A stretch of 11,148 bases of DNA from Nitrospirota bacterium (GTDB taxonomy: Bacteria > Nitrospirota > Nitrospiria > Nitrospirales > UBA8639). Position numbers and translations under genes: made by a program. Position 1 is the first letter of the stretch. Every line of letters begins with the position of its first letter. Location of the stretch: NCBI GenBank assembly GCA_003233615.1, contig QIMB01000490.1, forward strand, positions 1 to 11,148, in the 5' to 3' direction. A model generated the notes under the pieces. The model was not told where the DNA came from, did not search any database, and worked only from the letters and a program-made list of their open reading frames with translations. Below are positions 1 through 6,559 of the stretch, piece by piece.

Positions 1-162
1 TTTTTTTCCTCACTTGCTGAGCAAGGGGCACCAGATTTTCAGACATATTTCAGCTTTGTGGAATTGTGTTTCCTAGCCAAATGGATGAAACGAGCCTTTC
101 TAGAACACGATTGGAAAGTTATCGATTCGACTTTGTTTGAGCAGTTTCGTCACCCACCGTAG
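1..162 (+). CDS. 3' end of an unidentified gene (partial)
   Basis: The first frame is open from the window edge to a TAG at 160-162 and gives 53 residues with no start of its own. The composition looks protein-like: an aromatic and hydrophobic stretch (FSFVELCFLAKWMKRAF) is followed by a charged tail ending FRHPP. I do not recognise the family. The ORF converges on the amidotransferase gene and is followed about 25 bases later by a terminator-like hairpin, which supports a real gene ending here. It could be the C-terminus of another glycan enzyme from the same locus, but nothing visible proves that. A chance open frame of this length is possible. Confidence 0.45.
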   Translation, partial: FFSSLAEQGAPDFQTYFSFVELCFLAKWMKRAFLEHDWKVIDSTLFEQFRHPP

Positions 163-186
163 GTCCTGAATCATAGAATCATCTTG

Positions 187-214
187 AGCCTCCAAGCCAA
201 GGCTTCATTTTTTT
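187..214 (+). terminator. Putative rho-independent terminator
   Basis: AGCCT (187-191) and AGGCT (200-204) form a 5-bp stem around an 8-base loop. A shorter nested pairing AAGCC/GGCTT is also possible. The stem is followed by CA and seven T's (208-214). It sits just after the plus-strand ORF ending at 162 and would stop its transcripts before they enter the convergent amidotransferase gene. The stem is short, so efficiency is doubtful. Confidence 0.4.
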
Positions 215-277
215 CCTCCAGGTGAGTTTGAGGATCCACGAGCACGCAGGAAGCATGCCTCACTAAAAATTATTGCT

Positions 278-2206
278 TTACATCCAACGATCATGCCAGG
301 TCTGAAACATGAGGATTGTCCACAGGGAACGGGTCCTATCGTGAGTGAGGGAAAGATGCTCTTGCCATTTTTTTCTGATAGGGACCGGATTGAATAGGCC
401 GTTTTTTTTCAGTGCGTGTTCTGAGAGAAGATCTTCGGCCCATTCTCGTAAGGGCCCCCGAAGCCATTGCCCTATAGGTATACCAAATCCCATTTTGGGT
501 CTTTCGAAGAGATCAGCAGGGGCGTATTTGTAGAGAAGTTGGCGCAGTAACCATTTACTTTGTCCATCGCGTATTTTCATATGGTTCGGCAAAGACCATG
601 CAAACTCCACAACGCGGTGATCGAGAATTGGGACTCTCACCTCTAGACTCACCGCCATACTTGCTCTGTCGACTTTAGCCAAGATGTCGTCAGGAAGATG
701 AGTCATCATGTCGCAGTATTGCATGTGAGTGATGGGGTCTTTGAAGTCTTTGGTGAGAGTCCGGTCTGAATGGATACTGAGGGATTCTTCTGTGGCATCA
801 GGTAGAAGCTCTAAAGGATTTTGCCATCGACTAATGAGTCGGAGATACTGGTCTTCTCTTCCATTACTTCCCAATGTTTGTGAAAAAGTCCGCATTTTTT
901 TGATCTGCTTGACTAACTTTGGTGGAAGATATGCTAGTGAAGAATCAAGGAATAATGGGGGAATCCCCGCAAGAGTTGAAAGAAGCGGGCGTAGGACGGG
1001 AGGGACTTTTTCGAATTGATTCAAGCGTTGTGACAGTTTGAAATAACGGTTGTATCCAGCAAAAAGTTCATCTCCCCCGTCACCTGAGAGGGCAACTGTG
1101 ACTTCCTGTCTCGTCATTTTCGATACGAAGAAGGTCGGAAGCTGGGAAACGTCTGCAAACGGTTCATCATACCAATCAGCGAGTTGTGGCAAATGGTGAA
1201 AAATATGATGAGGTTCGATGATATATTCCTGATGATTGGTCCCTAAATAGGTGGCAATTTTTTTTGCATGGACAGATTCATCGGTAGCGGCTTCCTGAAA
1301 GCCAATGGTGAATGTTCGAACAGGCTGATCACTATATTTTTGCATTAAGGCGACAACAGTTGAAGAATCAATTCCGCCTGAGAGAAAAGCCCCTAGAGGG
1401 ACATCAGCCATCAAGCGCTGTCTCACGGCCTCTCCAAGCACATGGTCCAGTTGGTTGAGGGTTTCTTGTTCATCGAAACACCATGGTTTGCGTATATTTT
1501 GAACTGCCAGATCTCGTAGGTCCCAATATTTCTCAACCAATGGTTGTTGCCCTGGCCTAAGGGTCAGTAGGCATCCTGGTTCCAGCTTAAATACGTTGTT
1601 GTAAATACTGTGTGGCGCGGGGATGTATCCGAAACGTAAATAGGTGGCGAGGGTACTGAGATTGAGAGATGGATTGAATCGTGGATGGGCTCGGAGTGCT
1701 TTGAGCTCTGAGCCGAAGAGGAAGAGTTTTTCGAAATTTGCCCAGTAGAGTGGTTTGATCCCCAAACGATCACGGCCCAAGGTCAGAATTTTTTCTTTAC
1801 GGTCCCAGAGTCCAAAGGCAAACATTCCAATACATTGTGTCATGGCTTCTTGTACGCCCCAGACCTCACATGCTTTTAATAACACCTCGGTATCATTGGT
1901 CCCGGAAAAGGTATGACCCCTATCTCCTAATGTTTTCTTGAGCTCAAGGAAATTGTAGATTTCGCCATTGTACACGATGACATATCGCTGATCTGTGGAA
2001 AACATGGGTTGGTGGCCGCTTGGAGAGAGGTCGATGACAGCCAGGCGACGGTGGGAAAGGGCAAGGCCATTTCGTTTGTCGGCCCACACCCCTTCGTGAT
2101 CTGGTCCGCGAAACTCCATGGTTTTGGCCATGTCGGTCGCAACTTCGGATAAATTATACGAAACCCCGTTTGGAGAATGGTCTAAAAATCCGGCTATTCC
2201 ACACAT
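278..2206 (-). CDS. asnB: Asparagine synthase (glutamine-hydrolysing) / AsnB-type amidotransferase
   Basis: 642-residue class II glutamine amidotransferase fused to an ATP-pyrophosphatase synthetase domain. Family members release ammonia from glutamine and transfer it to a carboxylate activated as an acyl-adenylate; the classic substrate is aspartate. The N-terminus MCGIAGF supplies the Cys2 nucleophile, which must be exposed after Met removal, so the ATG at 2206 is chosen over an in-frame TTG at 2239. Other GATase II motifs are HRRLAVIDLS (52-61), YNGEIYN (79-85) and GTND (102-105). The synthetase domain has the PP-loop SGGIDSS (276-282) and SGDGGDELFAGY (374-385). Length is normal for bacterial AsnB. 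It is the last gene of the minus-strand block, 112 bases after the SGNH gene, with no strong SD. AsnB paralogues in glycan clusters often amidate sugars (WbpS-type), which is as likely here as asparagine synthesis; the substrate cannot be read from sequence. Confidence 0.93.
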   Translation of the reverse strand: MCGIAGFLDHSPNGVSYNLSEVATDMAKTMEFRGPDHEGVWADKRNGLALSHRRLAVIDLSPSGHQPMFSTDQRYVIVYNGEIYNFLELKKTLGDRGHTFSGTNDTEVLLKACEVWGVQEAMTQCIGMFAFGLWDRKEKILTLGRDRLGIKPLYWANFEKLFLFGSELKALRAHPRFNPSLNLSTLATYLRFGYIPAPHSIYNNVFKLEPGCLLTLRPGQQPLVEKYWDLRDLAVQNIRKPWCFDEQETLNQLDHVLGEAVRQRLMADVPLGAFLSGGIDSSTVVALMQKYSDQPVRTFTIGFQEAATDESVHAKKIATYLGTNHQEYIIEPHHIFHHLPQLADWYDEPFADVSQLPTFFVSKMTRQEVTVALSGDGGDELFAGYNRYFKLSQRLNQFEKVPPVLRPLLSTLAGIPPLFLDSSLAYLPPKLVKQIKKMRTFSQTLGSNGREDQYLRLISRWQNPLELLPDATEESLSIHSDRTLTKDFKDPITHMQYCDMMTHLPDDILAKVDRASMAVSLEVRVPILDHRVVEFAWSLPNHMKIRDGQSKWLLRQLLYKYAPADLFERPKMGFGIPIGQWLRGPLREWAEDLLSEHALKKNGLFNPVPIRKKWQEHLSLTHDRTRSLWTILMFQTWHDRWM

Positions 2207-2318
2207 AGAATAATTTTGTGGTTGAGATTCACAATCCAAACATGTTGTGTAGATTTCATAATTTAAAATAGGGCAACATTATGGCAGAGAGGCAGAAAAG
2301 AATCGTTCCCCAAAATGT

Positions 2319-3533
2319 TCACTTAGGTGAGAGTAGTGTTTTTGCCACAACTTCTCCAATCACCTGATTCCCCACTTTGGAATAGTGGCTGCTCCGGTCA
2401 GAAAATAAATCATCAAAGGAAGAAACGTTAACGTGGTGGATGAGTTCTGGCGATGGGTCTATCAGTTCAAAGTTCGCTTGTAAGTCTTCTAAGAGATTGT
2501 GATATTTCAAATCGCGTCCATTTTGAAGCCGTTTGATGGGTTTCTTTGTTGGAAGATGGACAATCATGAAGCGTCCTCCTTCTTTCTCAACCTCTCGCTT
2601 GAACTGTTCAATGATGCGCCAAACGATCTTTCGAGACATTGAGTCGCGGGCAAAAAAATCGTACCCTTTTCTTCTGGACGAGAATTTTGTTGCCACACCC
2701 GTAATGATGAATGAAGCAAGGCGACTCTGATAAATCGGGCTATCCTCATAGTTGCTCTTCAAGTAAAAGAATTCATTGTCCCGAATCTCCCAATTTTCGA
2801 AATTCTTGAAAATAGAAATGAGGTTTTTGGGTGGAGCGGTTGGGACGTTAATGAGTTGTATTGCATCATTCTTGAAAATAAACCGTGGCTTGGAAAAGAT
2901 AATTCCGGTGCTTGGGCTGTATAACAGTCGTATCAGATTCATGCTTCTCTTGACGTTGGAATTTTGAAAACCAAAAAGCACCAAGTGAGGGTGCAAAGGT
3001 TTCCCATGTTTTCTCCAGCGAAGAAAGGCTTGGTCAATGGCGTATCCTTGACCTCCGAGATTAATGACTTCTGTGCGATGGCCATGTTCATTCATGCTTT
3101 TTTCAAGCACCGCACCCCAGCTCTCTTCATACGGAACATCATCTCCGTGGGTAAATGAGTCTCCAAAAATTGCTATGCGTAATGTTCCCGGTAATGGCTC
3201 CACGGGCGTTTCTTGACGAGAAGACGACGTCCGAACTCCGGCACTGTTTGAAAAATACAGCCCATTTTCAGATTGACTGCTTGGGCGTACGGCCCAACCA
3301 AGGTCAGGATCATAGCGGGTGTAACTCGTTCCTTTTTCCACGTAGGTCTCAAGTTTCTTTTCGAGGCTTTTGATCGGGAACTGGAAGGGGCGTACTCGTC
3401 GATCAGCGACATACATATTCCCATCCATATCTGAATGAGATATGACACGCAGGATGAGTTCGCCTCCGATGAGAGTGAAGAGCACGGAGACGAAAATTAG
3501 AGCTACCCGGGACCGTTTTCCATTGTTAGCCAT
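2319..3533 (-). CDS. Membrane-anchored SGNH/GDSL hydrolase-fold protein
   Basis: 404 residues. A basic N-terminus (MANNGKRSR) precedes one hydrophobic segment at about 10-30, ending in the GELILR pattern common in this group, so the catalytic domain probably lies in the periplasm on a single anchor. The SGNH blocks are FGDSFTHG (123-130, nucleophile Ser126), NLGGQGY (about 158-164, oxyanion Gly), GFQNSN (188-193, block III Asn) and DRSSHYSKVGN (379-389, Asp379 and His383 as acid and base). A long insert separates blocks III and V. Members of this fold act as esterases or O-acyltransferases on polysaccharides, so acylation or deacylation of the glycan is the likely job; direction and acyl group are unknown. 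The ATG has only a weak upstream SD. The gap of 108 bases to the dioxygenase gene upstream allows cotranscription. A second, divergent SGNH gene lies in the opposite arm. Confidence 0.82.
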   Translation of the reverse strand: MANNGKRSRVALIFVSVLFTLIGGELILRVISHSDMDGNMYVADRRVRPFQFPIKSLEKKLETYVEKGTSYTRYDPDLGWAVRPSSQSENGLYFSNSAGVRTSSSRQETPVEPLPGTLRIAIFGDSFTHGDDVPYEESWGAVLEKSMNEHGHRTEVINLGGQGYAIDQAFLRWRKHGKPLHPHLVLFGFQNSNVKRSMNLIRLLYSPSTGIIFSKPRFIFKNDAIQLINVPTAPPKNLISIFKNFENWEIRDNEFFYLKSNYEDSPIYQSRLASFIITGVATKFSSRRKGYDFFARDSMSRKIVWRIIEQFKREVEKEGGRFMIVHLPTKKPIKRLQNGRDLKYHNLLEDLQANFELIDPSPELIHHVNVSSFDDLFSDRSSHYSKVGNQVIGEVVAKTLLSPK

Positions 3534-3641
3534 TATTCGAGGTGCCAGATCGTTGAAGATGACTATGTGTGCGGTGGAAGGGAAAAATCGATATCGTGAT
3601 GGACGTATTATCTGCGATGAGTGGAAGGGCTATTACATGGG

Positions 3642-4355
3642 CTAGTATTCTTTAGTCGATTTCCCGAAAACTCGCTGTATGCGATCAAACATCGTGAAGC
3701 GATTGATCACCACAATAAACACTTTTCGCATATAGTTGGTTGGGCATTGAATTTCTCTCACTCCATGCCAGGAATTTCCTTTTCGAGCAAACAATAAACT
3801 ATAATTACCTATAGCCTTGGAAGTCGTGGCTTCTGTGAAATCTTCAAATGTTGGTGCTGATTTTCTAGAAAATTTCCCTTCATCATCAAGTATAACCGTT
3901 TCCCCACCCCAATGTTCTTTCCAGTCCTGTTCGGTGTTGAGGTAGAAAATATGAGATCCAAGTTTATGTTTCGCATCGCAATGGGGTGAAACGGAACAGC
4001 CATTGGGAGTGTAATGCCAATGAAGTGTCAATTCTAACGAATTGATTTTGAATAAACGGTGGAGAAAATTCTGATATTCGTTCCCATAAATTTCAGTAAT
4101 GAAGGCTTTCCAGGCTGGGGCTAGGGGTAGATCATTCTGGTATTCAAGCGTAAAACGATCATGACTGGGTTGACCATGGGCCCGTGTGACTCCAAAGCGC
4201 CGTTGAAACAGAGAGACATCTGGAAGGGTTGCAAGGAGTTCTTCATGTCCTTCTGTTGTAAGGAAGCCTGAAGGATTGATCCAGGGATAGGGCTTTTCTT
4301 GTTGGAATTGCCGTGGATTAATTGCTGAGATGCGTTGGAAATCCAAATAGGTCAT
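3642..4355 (-). CDS. 2-oxoglutarate/Fe(II)-dependent dioxygenase
   Basis: 237-residue soluble protein with the double-stranded beta-helix iron site. H125 and D127 (in VSPHCDAKHKLG) and H197 (in GNSWHGVRE) form the HxD...H facial triad, and R210 (in NYMRKVF), 13 residues after H197, is placed to bind 2-oxoglutarate. The spacing and the GGET strand (150-153) fit the prolyl-4-hydroxylase-like superfamily. Such enzymes hydroxylate a C-H bond using O2 and 2-oxoglutarate. The target could be a sugar, a lipid or a protein side chain. Its gene starts 9 bases after the stop of the mutase-like gene, and its SD (AGGAAG) overlaps that TAG stop, so the two are probably translationally coupled. There is no signal peptide, so it acts in the cytoplasm, presumably on a precursor. 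Confidence 0.82.
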   Translation of the reverse strand: MTYLDFQRISAINPRQFQQEKPYPWINPSGFLTTEGHEELLATLPDVSLFQRRFGVTRAHGQPSHDRFTLEYQNDLPLAPAWKAFITEIYGNEYQNFLHRLFKINSLELTLHWHYTPNGCSVSPHCDAKHKLGSHIFYLNTEQDWKEHWGGETVILDDEGKFSRKSAPTFEDFTEATTSKAIGNYSLLFARKGNSWHGVREIQCPTNYMRKVFIVVINRFTMFDRIQRVFGKSTKEY

Positions 4356-4364
4356 GCCTGCTTC

Positions 4365-5120
4365 CTACCGTGCCAGACATTGAATGCAACGTCCGACTAT
4401 TTTCTGAGCTAATTGACTGAATGTGGAGCGCGGCCGAAGACTTTCTCGACTCATGGGAAGAATCTCTTCGTTCAGTTGATACAGTATTGGGTCGCCGGTG
4501 CGGATGCGAACGTTCGCAATGTCAGTGTCGCTGATGTTATCCAGGAGCATCATCAACCCGCGGAGACTATTATGATGTGCGACAACAAGAATATGCTTTC
4601 CCTGGGTTAATTCGGGTATAGCGACATCGTGCCAGAAGGGGAGAAGACGTGCAAGCGTGTCTTTGAGGCTTTCACTTTGAGGCAGATTAGCTGGGGAAAG
4701 ATGTGCATAGAGTGGATCATTTCCTGGGAAACGTGTATCTGTGACTTCGACGGATGGGGGTGGGGCGTCAAAATTTCTTTGCCAAGCCAAAACCTGTTTT
4801 GTCCCATATTTCCTTGCGGCCTCCCACCACGTTAAACCCTGGAGGGCTCCGTAGTGGCGTTCATTTAAACGCCAATCTTTGAGAATCGGGATATGTGCTC
4901 CCTTCATGGTATCGAGTACAATTTCCAGAGTTTCGATGGCACGAGTGAGATACGACGTAAAGCAAAGGTCAAACGTGACCCCGCGAGCCTTAAGAAGTTG
5001 CCCTGCATGCTTGGCTTCAGCAATGCCGGAAGTGCTTAAGGCGATATCCGTCCATCCCGTAAAGCGTTTCTCCTTATTCCATAGACTTTTCCCATGTCGG
5101 AGGATGGTGAGGGTGGACAT
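4365..5120 (-). CDS. gpmA: 2,3-bisphosphoglycerate-dependent phosphoglycerate mutase-like protein
   Basis: 251 residues, histidine phosphatase superfamily, with the full layout of cofactor-dependent mutases: LRHGKSLWN (7-15, phospho-acceptor His9), RFTGWTDI (19-26), SYLTRAIETL (56-65, Arg60), WRLNERHYGALQG (83-95, Glu87), FDAPPP (117-122) and VVAHHNSLRG (179-188, His182). These dPGM-specific segments, not just RHG, make mutase the best family call; the reaction would be 3-phosphoglycerate to 2-phosphoglycerate. Oddities seen: Lys11 follows RHG where Glu or Gln is usual, AHHNSLR replaces AHGNSLR, and WQRNFD has Gln114 for the first of two phosphate-binding arginines. A basic tail of about 25 residues follows. 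It heads a glycan operon, so a role on a sugar phosphate or phosphoglycerate-linked precursor is possible. The symbol reflects family, not proven role. The ATG has a distant AGGA. Confidence 0.85.
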   Translation of the reverse strand: MSTLTILRHGKSLWNKEKRFTGWTDIALSTSGIAEAKHAGQLLKARGVTFDLCFTSYLTRAIETLEIVLDTMKGAHIPILKDWRLNERHYGALQGLTWWEAARKYGTKQVLAWQRNFDAPPPSVEVTDTRFPGNDPLYAHLSPANLPQSESLKDTLARLLPFWHDVAIPELTQGKHILVVAHHNSLRGLMMLLDNISDTDIANVRIRTGDPILYQLNEEILPMSRESLRPRSTFSQLAQKIVGRCIQCLAR

Positions 5121-5341
5121 TACACGGTGGTCCTAAATTTCAAGTCGAAAAACATCGCGAAAGAAACAATTTTTGGAGGACTGCAATAGACCTGTGACCA
5201 GAAATGGATGACTTTGGAAGGATGCTCACTCTTAAAGATTCGTCCTAGATTGAAGATTCCAATGAGTCTATTCACTGTTGTTTTGCAATGTTGGGGCTCA
5301 GGAAAACCCACGCTTTTCCGAGTTCCTCTCGTAACATTCAT
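5120..5341 (-). CDS. Doubtful small ORF ahead of the mutase-like gene
   Basis: A 73-codon frame runs from an ATG at 5341 to a TAA whose last base pair overlaps the mutase start (TAATG). Such overlap is typical of coupled genes and is the only reason to list it. The protein resembles no family I know, is rich in Cys and His, has no membrane segment and has no convincing SD. More probably this stretch is the 5' leader of the mutase operon. Confidence 0.15.
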   Translation of the reverse strand: MNVTRGTRKSVGFPEPQHCKTTVNRLIGIFNLGRIFKSEHPSKVIHFWSQVYCSPPKIVSFAMFFDLKFRTTV

Positions 5342-5547
5342 CCTGGATTTGTAGACCCAAAGACGTGACCTCTCTTATTCGTAATATTGAGAGCCTCCTT
5401 ACGTCACTGAGAAAAATGGTAAGGTTATTCCTTCATCCATCATTAGATTCTCTATGAGCACTTACGTTACCATTTTCCCTAGTCTCCGACAATGAAATCT
5501 CATAGGTCTATGCCGGGCTTCCATTCATGATGTGGAGGAAACGTCAA
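5342..5547. promoter_or_regulatory. Divergent intergenic control region
   Basis: About 200 bases without a credible gene lie between the minus-strand mutase block and the plus-strand kinase block, so promoters for both should lie here or just inside 5121-5341. Visible elements are an imperfect palindrome with TCTCTTA (5371-5377) and ATTGAGA (5386-5392); a 10-bp inverted repeat AAAATGGTAA (5413-5422) / TTACCATTTT (5467-5476) spaced by 44 bases; and a repeated CTTACGT at 5398-5404 and 5461-5467. I see no convincing -35/-10 pair or sigma-54 site, so the promoter call comes from gene layout. Confidence 0.4.
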
Positions 5548-5589
5548 ATGCCAATATTTGTGGTGTCAGACTTTAATCACTTCGCTTGA
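5548..5589 (+). CDS. Putative 13-codon leader ORF coupled to the kinase gene
   Basis: The best initiation signal in this part of the window is GGAGGA (5534-5539), 8 bases before an ATG at 5548. That ATG opens a 13-codon frame, MPIFVVSDFNHFA, ending in a TGA at 5587-5589. The stop overlaps the kinase's TTG start as TTGA (5586-5589), the arrangement expected for termination-reinitiation coupling. The kinase itself has no SD. Alternatively this is the true N-terminus of the kinase, separated from the rest by a one-base frameshift. The peptide has no attenuator-like run of one amino acid. Confidence 0.35.
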   Translation: MPIFVVSDFNHFA

Positions 5590-6476
5590 ATCGATTGAGT
5601 TCGTCTCTCCCGCATATGTTTTTTCGTCAGAGTCTTCATATTGATGAAAGCATTAGGCCCTTTCTGGCCAATATTGGCATTTCTTTGTTCCAAGACTTTG
5701 TCAATTATTCGACAGGGAAGCTCGTGTCTCGCCCTGTCAAATGCCATGTTCGTACTCTACATCTGGAAGTTGCAGGGGAGAAAAGAAAGTATTTTCTCAA
5801 ACAAGCCGGTACTCAATCCATCCAGGTAGCACTGAAAGCATGGTGCCGACTCCAATGGCCTCGATCGGATACGGCTCGTGAGCTTTTAATCCTTGAGCTA
5901 TTCCGTGATCATGAAATTCCTGTGATGAAACCCGTGGCTTGGGGAGAACGCCGAGTTTGTGGTTGGCCTATACGTGGATTTATTTTGTTGGAGGAAGTTA
6001 TTGGGAAAGAGTTTGTGGAGGTCTATCGAGCAGCTTCATTACGAAATCGTCGACGTTTGATGTGGGTGCATGGAGAGTTAATGGGAGCGTTGCATCACAG
6101 GGGAATCGAGTCCAAGGTGCATCCGCGGGACTTAATATGTATTTCTCAAGATTATACAACCTTTCAGAAGTGTCTGGTGGTGATTGACCGTGAACGAGGC
6201 CGCACTCATTCTATTAATATTTCTCTAGAAGATCGAGGAAGGACCCTGGCCGAGATTTGGATCAAGGGGGCATTTACGATTGGTCGAGGAGGACGAAGCG
6301 AACTTCTTGCATTTCTGGCTGGGTATTTCAGGGCGACGGGTATGTGGGGGCTCAATAAGGCAAGCCGTGAAAATGTAGTCAACTCGGTTATGCATCGTGC
6401 CGCTAATATTTTGGACACTGACTCTCGCTTTGAGACTCTTCGTGCTGAGTTCAAGGGAAAATATGGTTTTACGTAG
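5586..6476 (+). CDS. Lipopolysaccharide kinase (Kdo/WaaP) family protein
   Basis: 296 residues with a divergent protein-kinase-like fold. WaaP/KdkA/InaA relatives phosphorylate heptose or Kdo of the LPS inner core at the cytoplasmic side. Visible landmarks are KYFLKQ (68-73, candidate ATP-binding Lys72), TARELLILELFRDHEIPV (96-113, helix with Glu99), the hinge-like FILLEEV (132-138), HPRDLI (179-184, catalytic-loop Asp182 where relatives have HRD) and LVVIDRERGR (197-206, Asp201 at the metal-binding position, like IDLHRA of WaaP). There is no signal peptide. The frame upstream is closed by a TAA at 5574, so the first usable start is the TTG at 5586; an ATG at 5616 would shorten it by 10 residues. 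Neither has an SD, and the short upstream ORF probably delivers ribosomes. The kinase call is good; the sugar substrate is unknown. Confidence 0.75.
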   Translation: MNRLSSSLPHMFFRQSLHIDESIRPFLANIGISLFQDFVNYSTGKLVSRPVKCHVRTLHLEVAGEKRKYFLKQAGTQSIQVALKAWCRLQWPRSDTARELLILELFRDHEIPVMKPVAWGERRVCGWPIRGFILLEEVIGKEFVEVYRAASLRNRRRLMWVHGELMGALHHRGIESKVHPRDLICISQDYTTFQKCLVVIDRERGRTHSINISLEDRGRTLAEIWIKGAFTIGRGGRSELLAFLAGYFRATGMWGLNKASRENVVNSVMHRAANILDTDSRFETLRAEFKGKYGFT

Positions 6477-6482
6477 CAATGG

Positions 6483-6542
6483 TATTAAGAGAGGATGAAT
6501 GACTTGAGATGAAAATCTATATTGTCTCTTAATATTATGAGA
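6483..6542 (+). repeat. Inverted repeat and palindrome ahead of the second SGNH gene
   Basis: TATTAAGAGA (6483-6492) and TCTCTTAATA (6525-6534) are perfect 10-base inverted repeats, 32 bases apart. The right arm is also the left half of an 18-base palindrome at 6525-6542: TCTC and GAGA flank TAATATTA, with one T-T mismatch on each side. The two pairings exclude each other. The structure ends 2 bases before the SD GAGGAG (6545-6550) of the next gene. It could be an operator, an RNA switch or mRNA-stability hairpin, or chance in A/T-rich DNA. There is no T-run for termination. Confidence 0.35.
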
Positions 6543-6559
6543 AAGAGGAGAGGCTGAAA

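Noticed and set aside
240..261. GC-rich stem-loop (GCATGC/GCGTGC read on minus) after the asnB stop as a terminator
   Set aside because: The stem includes a bulge and a wobble, and no T-run follows in the minus direction.
345..1019. Plus-strand open frames inside asnB
   Set aside because: They are antisense to a gene with complete catalytic motifs, and their proteins show no family features.
2207..2239. In-frame TTG start 11 codons upstream of the asnB ATG
   Set aside because: Class II amidotransferases need Cys at position 2 as the exposed nucleophile; the ATG at 2206 gives MCGIAGF. The extension has no SD and would block catalysis.
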